Shown here: piece after piece, positions 48,301 through 59,700 of the stretch
Position numbering within the stretch: position 1 is the stretch's first letter
Layout of the letters: each line of letters opens with the position of its first letter
Notes under the pieces: model-generated
Told to the model about the DNA's origin: nothing
The model's input: only the letters and a program-made list of their open reading frames with translations
Database searches by the model: none
Position numbers and translations under genes: made by a program
Source of the DNA: Dendrophyllia cribrosa
Taxonomy: Eukaryota; Cnidaria; Anthozoa; Scleractinia; Dendrophylliidae
Length of the DNA stretch: 64,000 bases
NCBI GenBank assembly: GCA_024195265.1
Contig: JAJLRJ010000003.1
Span: forward strand, 33,704,143-33,768,142
Direction of reading: 5' to 3'

Positions 48301-51300
48301 CATGCAAATAATTTATTCCTAATTCCTAGTTCCAGTTTAATACCGAGAATACGAATATGGCCTTGCCGCCCTGTTGAAATCCGCTCTAATCACTTATGGC
48401 TATCCTGAACCTCATGCTTTCTTGAATAGACACCCATTCCCCTTCCATATAGTTGTATGTAATATAAATTATCAAACATGAGGAACAGTGTTTCATCAGA
48501 TATCCAAACACTGCGAAGTGGGTTGAAAAACGAGTCGCAGCCGAGTTTTTTTTAACCCACTTCAAGGTTTTTGGATACCTGATGAAACACTCTTTCGAGT
48601 TTTTAATATAGCTTCTCAAACTAATCGTTAAATGTGAAAAAATAAGGAATAAAAATGCCAAAATCCATGCAAATTAAGACAGGATATCAAAACCTCCTTC
48701 GCGGTAGTAATTTCCTTTGTGTTCTCATCATGAATTATTAATGAGTTTGAGAAAGTTATTTACTAACTGTTTACCCATTTTATAACATAGTTACTATTTA
48801 CACTGAAGATAGTCGTACGTTTATTGTACATCAAGGCCAGAAGAGGCAGGATGTACACACCTCAGTTTCCAAAATAAGCTCATCCACATGCTTGTTAGTA
48901 AAGAAATCTGCTATTTCTATTCTCTCCTGTCTGTATTGAGCTCCATTAGCAGTCTCAAGAACCTGTTCAGCATAAAATATTAAAATTAATATTCAATTGA
49001 AGGACTTAGTGTAGAGCAACTAGAGTGACGAAAAATTCTTTTGTGTGATAACACTGATCATTTTTTTACCTAAAGTGAAAAACAAAATTTCTAATTTTAC
49101 CATACCACAGCTAGAATTTATAGTGCAACAAAACAACTACAGTACACCTGCAAAGTACAAACAACAGGCACGGCTACAGATTTGAAATACATGAATGGTT
49201 GGAACAGGTCACTTCCATGAAACCTGAATTGTCCTATTTTTGCTGTGAAGTGTGAAATGACTGTTAACGTTACCTATCGTAACATGTGATCTGGAAATGT
49301 ACATGTAAGCTGTGGTTTTCCATGAATAGATGTGAGACGAGAAGACTTAAGCCTCCATACATCTATTAAAAAAACAAATGCTGGACAGTTTACAATTGAA
49401 AGTACTGTACCTTGTCATGTTTCTTGAGAATTTTCCTAAATCCAGTAAAATTAAGTTGCTAAAACATAAAACAATACAGTCACAATGAAAATCAATTCTG
49501 AGCTGAAGTACATATTAAAGTACACTACATCATGTACACTGTAAATTAGAGAATAAAGTAGATAATAATCAACTTAATGATCATCATACAAACTGGTAGT
49601 AAACTACAAGTAGTGTCAGTGATAGAAGGTATGTGAGCCTAAGGAGGCTTGTAAGGAGGAGGGGTCAGGGTTTTCATAAAGAATTGTAGTAGCAGGAGAA
49701 TAGTGTAAAGTAACAGGAGAATATTATGAAAGAGCGAAGATAGCTACATATTGCCATCGAAATTTAGCCGGAGAATTCTCCGATCTCCGATGCCTAATGA
49801 ACACCCTGAGGGGTTCCAAAGATTAGAATGGGGGAGAGATAGGTGGAGTAACAACATTTTGAGAATATAATTTAATTTTGCCCTTCTGGTCTTATTTTCT
49901 TTGACAAACAGGTGAGGGGGGGAGGGGGAGGGGGGGAGGGGGGAGGGGGGAGGGGGGAGGGGGGAGGGGGGGACAGGGGACAGGGGCAGGCCCTTAAGGC
50001 CTCTCCCACAGATACCAATGATACAAGAACACTTATAAGCCCTGAACTTATATACAACCTTGTAAAACTTGTTTTATTTTGGCTGACAAGCAAAAAAAAT
50101 ATTGTGATAAGGTACAGTACCATTGTTTTAGTTACACATAATTTGGTGTAAATTTTTGTTAAGACTTGCTGTTAAAGAGCTGTAGCATGCTTACATGTAA
50201 TAATTTATATAAAGGAGAGGGTACAACCAGAATAATGCTATTACCAAACTAGTGGGACTATAACCAAGTGGGCTTAGAAGTAGGATTTTATGGTATGCCA
50301 CTGGAGATAAAGGGATTTTACTCAACATTTAATAACTGAAATTAGAGAATGTACCTGATAATTTTGTAGAAGAATCAAGCTAAGATAAAACTCTCCAAAT
50401 GCAAATTTTAGCTGAGAGACTTTCTTCTTGGTTTTGACCTTGACATTGTTGCTTGGTTGTGGGGCCAGCGTCATCTTCTTTGATGTGACTAATGTGTTTA
50501 GGCTGGGTCCAACCTTAAGGGATCCAGCAACATAAAGTTCATTTTTGAGAGCTGTGAACTTACGTCCAGCTTCAGCTATCTTTTCTGTTGAAAATGATGA
50601 CAAAATAATAATAAATAATAATTTATTATTAATCGACTTATTAAAGAGTTAAGCCTGGTTTTCACTAGCAACATAAGCATGACCATAAGCGGAAGCATAA
50701 GCACAGCAACCTTCTAAGACTGTCTAAAGTTGCAGTTGCAAACTTGCAACTTGCAAAAAAAAAACTTACAATGCAAGGCTGATGAGAGCATTACGACACA
50801 AGTTGCTAATTTCATGTTATACGCTTGCATCTTACCTCCGAATGTTGCGAAAAGTAGAGAAGTGTTCAACTTTTTCTGCAACTTGCAACATAATTTTTTG
50901 TTGCGAGACAAGTTGTGAAGAGAGGGTGTTACATGTGCAATTTTGTCTCCAGCTTTTCTCGCAACAGCTCTTGTTAGCGTTGCGATACATTGCAGGAAAA
51001 TATTGCCTCATGTTACAGTACATTAAGGTGCATGTACAAGTTGACTTGTCACTTGTAGATTACTGTACTTAATAGGCAATTACAATGAAACTGAGGGTCT
51101 GGGTATAGGCTGGAAATCCCATGTAAATGGCAACAAAGACACCTCAATACCACATGACTTGAAAAACTTGAGAGCATTGGTTCGTTTGAAGTTGAATAAC
51201 TGAAATCAGTTAATGCTACAAGGACAATCGTGCCGTAATTTGAAAATAATTTTATATTAAGATTTGTACACCAAGGTGCAGAATGGTCTTTTGAAAATGA

Positions 51301-54300
51301 CAAGTACAGTGGAACCCCTATCTAATGAAGTGCCAAGGGACTGGGGAAATGTGTTCGCTATAACAGGTATTTGTTATATTGTTGTTCTTTTCAATAAATC
51401 TTCTTCAACTGAGTTGAAGAAGAATCATTCATTATACCAGGGTTTTCATTATAAAGGGGTTCTTCGTATCGGGGCTCCACTGTATCTGAAAACTTAAGTT
51501 GAGTCTTGAAAACTTGGCAATTAAAAAAGGCGTCTCAGAATCTGGGCTTTGCCAAAAATAGGACTGTCTTGGAGTCTCAAATTATGAAAATGTGAACCTT
51601 GGAGTCTTGCAAGATCTGTTAGAGTTGAGCGCGAAACTCGTAGCCAAAATCAAATGAACCACAGTGAATAAAACAATTGAGTCACTGAAATGTGAACTAT
51701 AACTACTTGTAAGTGTTGTTAATAGTACAATTGCATGACTTTTGGAGGGCATATAGTTTATTTGTGGCCCGAGTAGCATCATTTGCGCCCGAGCGGAGCG
51801 AGGGTGCAAATGATGCTACGAGGGACACAAATAAACTATATGCCAGACAAAAGTCATGTGATTATCATTATTATCAATACACAAGGCCAAATCGTACAAA
51901 TTCATTTAATGAGAAAAAAAATGTTTAACAGAAACAGGGCCGTAAATGCGTTTGCAGCCCGTCAAATTCAATATCGCCCGCCACTCGCGCGTGTTTTCTC
52001 AAAGGCAGTTTCTTATTTGGCCGTGTATATTGATAATAATGCAAGTTAATTAATATTGTATTTTAGGAAGCCACGGTTTATTGTCTCGGGATTGCATTTT
52101 TTGTAACTCTGTGTCTATGACCAAGGGACGAAAGTTTGTGTCCCCTTAAGGAGGTGTCCCGAAGTAGATTACGTTCCACTTTAATACAGATAATGTGCTA
52201 TAATATTTATGGTAGATATTTACCTAAAAAGAATGTATTTATTTTTTCTAGTTCCTCATTACAGTAGCTAAACCACTGCTCCTCAAACTTGGAGAAATAA
52301 CTCTGAATCACTGAGTCGGGATTTTCTGTGAAACAATTAACAAGTCACTGTTAGGACTGCATTAACATTAAAATAAAATGGGTAAGGCAAAGCCACACAC
52401 AAGCCACAGGTACATGTAACCCACACGGCTGGAGGTTAACCCGGTTTCTGTAGCATGAAGCAACTAGCCATTTATATAACTAGCAGTAATCACAGATTAT
52501 AGAGACGCGTTCGAAGGAATTCCCAGCGGAAATGAGCCCCTGAAGAAAACCAATAGGGGCAGCCATTTGGAAGACCGTCTACCAAAAAATCTCAAATTTT
52601 ACTGCACATAAACCACAGGACAAGCAACACGAAATTAGGATTGCGTTCTTCGAATGCGATTATGTGGGTAGAGAGAGACAATGTGGAGTAAAGTTTCTTG
52701 TCTAAGGAAACAACATGACAACCAAGACCAGGCTTTGAATGTCCAACGCGCAAACCATTACACCACTGCACCACCACCATATTTCATAATATAGTGTAAT
52801 CCCACAACTACAGTGTACATGTACATATCAGGGCAGGGTAAAAGGGGGTCTCCACTTCCCAACTTCCAACTTTTCTCTACATGTATGTTGTCCATCATTG
52901 TAAAATACTGCAAAAAATTGCAGTTATAAATTGCCTGCTCTCCCCTACCTGTATCTCACAAATGTCACATTTTCCATGTTTCTGACCCTATCTTTCCCGT
53001 CCCCCCCCCCCCCCCCTGCCCCAAATAAAGGCTGATGGGCTAACATTAAGATTGGCTTTTGAGTATACATGTAGACTTACATGTACAGTTCCACACAAAG
53101 AGGCCAAGAATACTATCCAATAATATCATTATAACAGCAACCTCTAATAATTACCACCCCTTGGACTTGCCAACAAGTCGCAAGCTCAGTCAGCACAAAG
53201 GATGAGTGGCGACTTGTTTCCCTTGCTGGAAATCAAATCAAGTGACATCATTTTGGTGCAAACTTTTCAGGGTGCAGAGCTCTGTCAAACTATTAAAATT
53301 ACTATTCGTGCATTTTGTAATGGCTTTTGGAGGAAAATGCCGCTCAACATTTGAATGGATGAGGAAAATACCCCTACCAAAACTATTTTTCCTGCTTCAG
53401 TGCCTAAAAATATTGATAACATCACGGGATCAGTATGGAGGAAAATTCCTCCTGTAAATTTGGTACAATGCAAATGATAAAAGTTGTTCACGCTGGGGCT
53501 TACTCCCAGACCGGAACCGGAAGAAGCAAACGACTTTGAGAAAGTTTACCCCCCCCCCCCCCCCAACAAGTAAACTCAAAGTATTTCTTACCATCCTTTG
53601 ACGGCATCTTTTCCAGTCCATCATACAGAACTTCTTTAAGTTGCTGCAGTTTGTAAACAAATACTCGATCAACCCATTTGATTTGGTTAATACTACTTAA
53701 TACTGGCCATGGTTAATACTGCATTATAGACAAAGGGTATGGGGTTTGACCTTGGAATTCTTTGTTGCATTTATTCAACAGCATACAATATTAATTTTAC
53801 AATATGAAGGGGTGCCTGGAAAAAAGCCCTAAGTGACTTCTGATAAACTGCTAGATTCTCATTCTAAATTGCCTTGTATTCCCTTGTGAAACACAGGGAG
53901 AATTTGACATTACATGTACATCGAAAGTCACTTAGGGCCTTATTCCACGCACCCCTTCTTCTTAATATTTAATTCATTAAATACTAACTTACAACACCTG
54001 GAGACTTAACCATTTAATCCCCTATATCAAAATACATATTATCCTTTCTAATGTCTCCATAGCAGAAATAAATAATATTAATAAACATATAGTCTGTAAG
54101 GGAATTCATCTTGGGTGATTAATATAATGATCACATGGCCATTTTAATCAGAAATTGGGTATAGAAAAAATTTTCAAATTGAAAATGGTATAATTTGCCT
54201 TCCAATCTGAAATTAGGCATATATTTTTACCATGTTGACTTGAAAAGGGGGAAACCCTTGGTGGGTTTGATCTGACAATTGAATAGGTGGGAAATATCAC

Positions 54301-55772
54301 AGGCAGCCCAAGCTCATGTCACGAGAAAGCAAAGGATTAATAATTATTATTAACATTGTGTGAGTTGGGATGTGACCCTTCAATGAAAGCAATGAGTTAT
54401 TCCCTTCAACTCCGTCTTATGAAGGGAATGACAGTGGCGACAAAGAAACTCGAAATGGCTAGAAAAACCCCAAAGGACAAAAGAATATGCCAGAGGTGAG
54501 TTTAATAAAGTGACTTTATTGAAACAAGGTCTAAATTTTGCTTTATTTAGCATTCAAAATCTACGTTATTTTTTACCCATACAATGTCTTATGATAAAGC
54601 ACTCAAATTTTCAGTGGCCGCCATGTACATAACCCAATACTGCTTTCACTGAAGGGTCACATCCCAACTCGCACACTGCTAATAATTAATCCTTTGCTTT
54701 ATCGTGACATGAGCTTGGGCTGCACTGCCTGTGGAAAAATCAACAAATTTTGGTCTGGAAATGGGTGCTAAAAAGTGGGCCACATACTCCCACCAAAAGT
54801 GTTTCGAGAAACAGGAATTTTCATAGTGACTTCATATACCAGTTATTACAAACTAATCAACCAAATTGATGACATTAATGAGTAATCAATGAATAATCAG
54901 TTGATTAGTCATTGATTATTGCTGATAATCAATGAGTAATCAATAACATCAATGACTACTCAATTGCATTGATGAGTAATCAATGACATCAGTGATGACT
55001 AATCAATAGGCCACAGAATTCTTTGTTTTTGATTACTCATGAATTACTTGAATTTGAATATGGGAAATAATCAATGACTTTTCAGTTGATTACTCTTTGC
55101 TTATGGCCGATCAATTACTCATTGATGTCAACGATCATAGATTAGTTATACCAGGTTCACATGAGTAAGCTTAATACTGTTAAACAGACCAGTACATGTA
55201 CATGTACAACAATATCATCTAAATATTTCATATATTTCAGTTGTAAATGAGTAATTTATTCCCATGTTTATTTTTCACCCGAAAAATGCATCATTGTTAG
55301 TATTATTTGTTATAAACTACGTGATTACTTTCACTTCTGGTCAATCTTAAGCAGCCAATTAAAATAAACAACAAACAGACCATTTCCTACTGCACAAATG
55401 TATTCTTTTGTTGCGTTCTAAATATTCGGTCACAAGATCACTCGACATTAAGCTTAAATATAATACATGTACGGCACGTTTTCTGAAACACAATCTTTTA
55501 CCCCCAAATAAACAAAGAAATAAATCCAAAAACAACCAAAATCATTAAAGGCAACAAAAAAGAAAAGCCAAATTAATAATCTGACTAAAGTTAAATGTAA
55601 AGCATTGTCTTCTGACAAGAATCGGCAGCTACAATGTAAGCTCGAGCTCGCAACAGATTCCTTATCATAAATATCGATCGCAATAATTTTTATCGTATTT
55701 TACCTCATATCGTATGTACTGGCTCCGCCATTCGGGAGTTAAATGAGCACCAAGATGCTCTGTAAACTTCAT
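39364..55772 (-). CDS. XPR1: XPR1 / SLC53A1 phosphate exporter, complete, 15 exons
   Basis: Exons in order: 55772-55704, 53643-53592, 52325-52224, 50584-50355, 49458-49411, 48962-48861, 48012-47929, 47131-47053, 46721-46546, 46160-45981, 45260-45119, 44672-44490, 43766-43597, 41341-41208 and 39652-39364. Every junction keeps phase; the CDS is 2,040 nt (679 residues; human is 696). The N-terminal SPX domain spans about 1-200: M-K-F-T-E-H-L at the start, F-G-E-F-Y-L-S-L near 139, and K-I-L-K-K-H-D-K at 160-167, whose lysines bind inositol pyrophosphates in this family. Transmembrane helices begin near 233. The EXS domain includes [13 protein letters not shown] (about 458-470) and [11 protein letters not shown] in the last exon. 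The protein exports inorganic phosphate at the plasma membrane, gated by inositol pyrophosphates. The donor of exon 7 (G|GTCATT) is the only weak site. Confidence 0.97.
39720..39905. mobile_element. Foldback repeat, copy 1
   Basis: Internal inverted pair: 'ccaaacaccgagaagtgggt' against 'aacccaattcagggtgtttg', followed by 'cttctcaaactggtcattaa'. Relative at 48475-48655. In the XPR1 intron before the last exon. Confidence 0.65.
39991..40276. mobile_element. CCAAT-rich mini-transposon, copy 1
   Basis: Ends 'gagcagttttcaattgagtg' and its approximate inverse at 40250-40276. The interior has several ATTGG/CCAAT words and 'gtggcgcgagattttttagc'. Other copies: 62499-62772 (complete) and 48107-48232 (right half). 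Confidence 0.85.
40690..40814. mobile_element. Hairpin mini-transposon
   Basis: Arms of about 35 bp ('caaaccgaggccaagtgcaa' and its inverse) around about 55 bp. XPR1 intron 14. Confidence 0.75.
40848..40982. mobile_element. Hairpin mini-transposon
   Basis: Arms 'ttgtccaaacaatgtctgtg' and the inverse at 40958-40982, immediately beside the previous hairpin. The loop has a tandem 'gggatagggattagggatag'. Confidence 0.7.
41477..41627. mobile_element. Hairpin mini-transposon with interrupted arm
   Basis: Left arm 41477-41515 ('atagaccctattcatgctaa' onward). The right arm is split, with 41554-41582 matching the inner part and 41613-41627 the outer part, separated by about 30 bp. Confidence 0.7.
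42027..42188. mobile_element. Near-perfect palindromic insertion (162 bp), nested
   Basis: Arms of about 70 bp ('agaccaattccgatatatta' and its inverse) with almost no mismatches around about 20 bp. Flanked by AT on both sides. The unoccupied site is visible in the related element at about 30001 ('gtaaattgaag'), implying a 2-bp target duplication. Confidence 0.9.
42262..42791. mobile_element. PIF/Harbinger-like insertion (530 bp), nested
   Basis: Ends GGCTGCGTTCACA and the inverse of TGTGAACACAGCT, flanked by TAA at 42259-42261 and 42792-42794. It interrupts the right arm of the host element, whose left arm shows the uninterrupted sequence. A 3-bp TAA duplication and a Myb/SANT-type ORF inside both fit PIF/Harbinger. 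The interior is dense in AAACATGTTT words. Confidence 0.85.
42308..42661 (-). CDS. Myb/SANT-like DNA-binding ORF fragment in the Harbinger-like element
   Basis: 117 codons. Residues of about 30-85 fit the Myb/SANT-like domain of Harbinger accessory proteins: [14 protein letters not shown], then [14 protein letters not shown], then R-T-A-S-Q. In this family the protein carries the transposase to the element ends. After S-Q, where the domain normally continues to C-x-x-K-x-K, the sequence passes into terminal repeat, so the ORF is truncated. Confidence 0.55.
   Translation of the reverse strand: MKLPHEVVSIMIRLNTFKMADGCGEDTSVQKNQNWSFYEAKCLVEVWADEKIQRQLAVMGRKQNIWEKIAAKLNENGFKRTASQNSINDSTMHETCLKPTSDVNNARTNTFTRNMFS
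43900..44115. repeat. 'CCCTATCCTAGACC' dispersed repeat, copy 3
   Basis: Begins at 'taccagggggtcagtaaaaa' and runs to 'cagcggcacatacct'. Almost identical to 33822-34015, in XPR1 intron 12. The edge is adjacent to a lone end of the 35.7-kb mini-transposon family. Confidence 0.85.
44211..44318. mobile_element. GC-rich hairpin mini-transposon
   Basis: Arms of about 35 bp ('gttggcgcgcgcgatgctga' and its inverse). The loop also holds a small inverted pair (gaattcgcgagcggc / gccgcgagg). The ORFs over it are strand shadows of the palindrome. Confidence 0.85.
46917..46997. mobile_element. Hairpin mini-transposon
   Basis: Arms 'ttttgaacacgtgatatcaa' and its inverse with one or two mismatches, loop of about 13 bp. 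Confidence 0.75.
47225..47398. mobile_element. Right half of a Harbinger-like element, copy 2
   Basis: Shares 'ggtagtttcaatcatg', 'tgattcgcgcaatgcac', 'acgtgtttcattcgtgatca' and the 'gatgtgaaca' end with 42262-42791. The left half is missing. Confidence 0.8.
47546..47722. repeat. G-rich dispersed repeat, copy 1
   Basis: From 'ttgagccagcaatatgtaat' to 'ttggctcacaggagcc', containing 'ggcattggagggagggga' and a G run at 47653-47670. Related units at 61480-61795. Confidence 0.7.
48107..48232. mobile_element. CCAAT-rich mini-transposon, right-half copy
   Basis: Matches 'gcaagtcacgattggtttt' through 'ttaacactcaatt' of 39991-40276. Confidence 0.75.
48475..48655. mobile_element. Foldback repeat, copy 2
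   Basis: Relative of 39720-39905, with 'ccaaacactgcgaagtgggt' and its inverse and 'cttctcaaactaatcgttaa'. Both copies follow a right end of the CCAAT-rich family or lie near one, suggesting the two were copied together. Confidence 0.65.
49914..49981 (+). repeat. (GGGGGGA)n microsatellite
   Basis: About 68 bp of almost pure GGGGGA-type repeats with many G runs of five or more, followed by 'caggggacaggggcagg'. It satisfies G-quadruplex sequence rules many times over. It is on the non-template strand of nothing known; XPR1 transcription reads the C-rich strand as coding. Confidence 0.9.
51307..51482. mobile_element. mariner-type mini-transposon
   Basis: Ends CAGTGGAACCCC and the inverse of GGGGCTCCACTG with TA on both sides, the target of Tc1/mariner elements. 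176 bp, no coding capacity. A short inner inverted pair ('cttcttcaactgagttgaag') is present. Confidence 0.8.
51733..51858. mobile_element. Hairpin mini-transposon
   Basis: Arms of about 55 bp ('gcatatagtttatttgtg' onward, and its inverse) around 'gagcggagcgag'. Overlapping short ORFs are shadows. Confidence 0.85.
52384..52784 (-). mobile_element. tRNA-derived SINE, rearranged copy
   Basis: The head (minus strand from 52784) has the A-box region 'tggtgcagtggtgtaatggt' and the body 'ttccttagacaagaaacttt'. The B-box stretch is deleted. The tail ('ctagttgcttcatgctacag' to 'cacacgg') is at 52385-52470, separated from the body by about 165 bp of unrelated DNA. Confidence 0.75.
53806..53958. mobile_element. 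Hairpin mini-transposon
   Basis: Arms of about 33 bp: 'gaaggggtgcctggaaaaaa' with 'gccctaagtgactt', and the inverse at 53926-53958. In XPR1 intron 1. Confidence 0.75.
54299..54733. mobile_element. Foldback mini-transposon with ~90-bp arms
   Basis: Left arm 54299-54389 and right arm 54641-54733 match inversely, including 'gcccaagctcatgtcacga', 'aagcaaaggattaat' and 'gagttgggatgtgaccctt'. The interior carries a smaller inverted pair around 'ttcccttcaa'. XPR1 intron 1. Confidence 0.85.
54870..55140. repeat. Scrambled TGAGTAATCAATGA repeat
   Basis: More than a dozen copies of 'gagtaatcaatga' and its inverse, interspersed in both directions with 'catcaatga', without a fixed period. It has high self-pairing potential. 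No other example in the window. Confidence 0.8.
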
Positions 55773-56021
55773 ATCTTTGAAGGGAAGTTATCTAATATAC
55801 AAAGAGACCATAAAAGCCGGCCGTAACGCCATCGCTGTGAAAACTAAGCTAAATATGGCCGGTCGCTGAGTAAGAGTTTCCGAGAGTTTCCGGTCATCCG
55901 TTTCTTCCCAGGACTCCATGAGAGATTGGGGGAAAACTGGGAACGAAAACATCAAATCCAAAATGGCGGCGAACAGCGCGCAAGATGTGATCGACAATTT
56001 TTTTGTGTTTTCGCTTTGAAT
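55773..56021. promoter_or_regulatory. Shared bidirectional promoter region of XPR1 and the DUS-like gene
   Basis: The start codons of two divergent genes are 249 bp apart. The interval has several CpGs and no TATA box. An exact YY1-type site (AAAATGGCGGC) lies at 55960-55970 on the plus strand, a known near-start element of TATA-less metazoan promoters. That site also contains an ATG out of frame with the downstream gene, which would open an 18-codon upstream ORF if included in the transcript. Confidence 0.65.
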
Positions 56022-56749
56022 ATGTCATCATTGAAGTTTCTTTCTAACTGCCGTTATATCGCATCACCGTTTGCTAATTTAGAAGATCTTTCCTGGAGGA
56101 TACTTTTGAGAAATTTGGGTGTTCATCTGTATTTTACAAACGTGGTGAAAGCGCTCGACTGTGTTGAACATGTCGACAGTTTGTTTGGAAGTTCATCGAC
56201 GAGACAGGGCGATCGGCCATTGATTGTCCAGGTTAGACATTTTATTATAGGCAGTTTCCAGTGGCGGATCCACGCTCCATCGTATGGGGGGAAGGACAGG
56301 GGGGAATCCGGGGTGGGGGGGGGGGGGGGGGGGGGGGAATCCGGGGGGAAGGGGACACAGAAAGAAGTACAATACTGTATAGTTGGTTGCCAAGAAAATC
56401 ATGGGAAAATGTAGTCTTGGAAAAAATAAAGCAATAGCTACAGGAGAAATGCACTGCAGTTTTCAGTAAAGGTGCTCGCTCCCTTGCATGCGACATGCGA
56501 CTAGAGTATTAGAATGTTGTGAACAAAGTCGATGATTCAGAAAGGGATGGACCATTTTATTTTTGAAGGGGGGGGGGGGGGGGGTGTTCAATTACCAAAA
56601 AAAAATTCCTGCACAGCAAAAAGAGAAAAAAAAAAAGAATGCACAGCAAGCCAAAGGACAAAAAAGTATCAAACAATCCTGAAAAAAATTCTTGCACAAC
56701 CTCAAGACGGAAAAAAAAATTGTGCTCAGAAAAATTGCCCATATTTTAT

Positions 56750-56780
<31 letters not shown>

Positions 56781-59700
56781 GGGGGCAAAAAAAAAATAAT
56801 AATAAAATGGTCCATCCCTAAGCTTGCCTTATTATAGGAAATTAGTGCTCCTGCAAATTAATTGGAGGGAAAATTTCTTTCGGATAAAGGAAATTAAAGC
56901 GAGAGAGGAAGCAAATTTTCAAAATGAAGAAAATTAACGTGATTATTGATGTCTCTAAAGATATTTTGGTTGACTGTAGTACAAAAGAAAACGGATGTCG
57001 AGAACCGTTCTTCTGAAAGCAAGAATGAACTAGAAATATCGCAGATGACATATCTTTAAGGCTTTTACATTGTAAAAGATTGAAAAACAGTGTGCAGAAA
57101 AGAGAGGGTTATTTTTTTATCTAGTTGCTATATGTGTTCGGATGGTATCCAGAATTTGGGGTGAAATTAAGGTCTCAGAAATGAACGCTCTACTTAAATA
57201 ATGTCGCGAAAATTAATGCTCACAAAAATTTACGCGACTTAAATTAGCATGAATTTTGGAATTCGGGTTAATTTCATGGAGCGTTAATTTCCTATAATAA
57301 AGTATTTGACTTTCTGTTAAAATGTACATGTATATCGTGTAAAGCATGGTTATTAGACAACCATTTAACACTTTACAAAATCATTGTTGTGTTAGCTGTT
57401 TTCAGATGATGCTGATATTCTTGTGGAGGCAGTGAATGGATTAAATGACATTTGTGATGCTGTTGACATCACTAACTCCAACATATCCAGTTTTGGTACA
57501 TGTCCTACTGATGAAGATGACAAATGGAATTCTTGGCTTAGTTGCATCAAACGTGTTCACCAAGAGTGTAAAGCACCCATTCTTTGCAAGCTTCCTTTCA
57601 GTCAGCAAAAAGTTGATGATACAATAAGGAAGGGAAAGTTACTTCAAGAAGCAGGGTGCAAGGTACAGTGGAACCCATTAATCCAGTCACCACAGGGCCA
57701 CTGGCTGTTTAATAAACAGGGTGGTTGTATTAATGAGGTTCACCCAATTGAAGATACAATTGTATTTATCGTAGCTGAGCAACATTGTAGCATACACAAC
57801 TCGGTTCTTTATCCTCCTCCTTCTTCTCCTTCCATTTTGTTCCCATTTCATCTTGGATTACACCGGCCAGTTATAGTACAATCATGTACTTTTCAGTGAA
57901 CCTAAAGTTTAATAATTAGCTGAAACTAATTGCAACACAAAGAAGATAACGAGTAAAAATAAATCAAGAAAAGTAGAACCAGAAAACAGCAACATACATG
58001 TACATTTAATATGTGCATTTCCTCTGCAGGGGTGTAGCCAGGACTTTTTCAGAATTGCGCACAATCACTGTTTTCAAACACTCCCCCTACCTCCTTCCCC
58101 CACCCTCAAGTCCCAAATCTTTCTATTTGTTTGACTTTTTCAGGTACGTACGTGCGTACAGGTAGCTACGCCCCTGCTCTGCATTGTTAATAAACCAGGG
58201 GAGGGGGGGGGGGGGGGGGGGGGGGGGGTACTTCCGACAATTTAGGATAGGTGTGTGCTGCCAAGGTTCTCAAACCCTGACCCTATTGAAGGCTAGAAAA
58301 TCAAGATTTGATCCCCTTTTAAGGCCCAAAACCAGGCATGTAGTACAGTTTTAACAGACCATAATTATCTTTTTCGTTTTGCGCGTTGGGGTGGATACTG
58401 CAATTTAGTGACCCTATCTAATGAATATCTAAGGATTACAATACCAAAAAGGATGCCCTATTTAAGGACTGAGCACCTCAAAAACCCTATCCTATCGGGC
58501 GGCACATACCTATATAGCGCATATAAGGGAGTACCCCCCCCCCCCCCCCCCCCCCCCGGTTAATAAAACACAGAACCATACATATTTATTAAGATAACTA
58601 GTGAGGTATTAATTTATCATGAACTATTTTGCTTCATAAGGCTTGTCTGTTGTTATTACTTTCTTTTTTAGCTTCTGCTGCGCCACAAACACAGGCCAGA
58701 AAAGGTTAACTTCCTCGTCACTAAGAAGGACTGGGATTCAGTAAAGATCATCCGGTAATAAGAGCAACATTTGATTAACAACTGATTTCTATTCCTTTTT
58801 TTTTAATTTAGTGCATTTCACTCCAGTGCTATCCAAAGTGATCCAATCCAATCTGTTCTGATTTGCCACCACTCTACACACAAACAAAACATTAGAAAAA
58901 AGAATTCAGTAGAACCAGAGTAAGAGAACAATAACTTGTTCACTGAAATGGTCACATCATAGGATTGCATCCACAGATTTAAAAGTTAGAACTAAACTAC
59001 ATGTCTCCATATTTGACTCTGGGAGTGAAAAATGATTCACTTGACATGTCCTTTGGACAAGCATCAGGAAGAACTTGATTGTGGGAAACCCAAACATGCT
59101 TGTCCAAAACGTTTTTAAAAAAAAATACAAAGAAATAAAGTGTGTTCACATCAGGACCAAAACATGTTTAGAGTAAACATGTTTAGAGTAAACATGACTT
59201 GTTTCAACAAAACATGTTCCTGTAAACATGTTTGCAATTTCGTTATTCACATTACATTAATTTTTGTTTATCTCAAAACAAGTTTCACGCCTGGTTCTAT
59301 AATTTATGCTGTTTCACAAAACATTAGTAAATTGGAATAAAATATTTCTAAGTACACATGAACAGCAAAAAAAATAGAGCTCGAACTTTCTGTTTCATGA
59401 TTTTGTGGTTTAATTTCACTTATCAAGCCCTTCGGGAATGAAGAGCAATGCAGTGTTTAACAAGGAGATCGCATTTGCACTAATGTGTTTCATCTGGCTT
59501 AGATCGAAACTACCTCTTGAGATAGTTTCAGTCATGCACAGAATAAACATGTTTCAATCATGATTCACGCAATATGCCGCTTGATGTGAACACTTCACAG
59601 GGAAACGTGTTTCATGTGACTGTGATAAGATAAGATGTTATTTTGCATTTTTGTTTCTAATATATAGTGAGTCTGTGTCCCTGCCATTAATTCTTGATGT

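Noticed and set aside
49872..50151. Pro-rich and Gly-rich overlapping ORFs
   Set aside because: Direct translations of the GGGGGA microsatellite.
56532..56837. 101-codon ORF with Gly runs
   Set aside because: Built from G and A homopolymers in a DUS-like intron; no protein-like composition.
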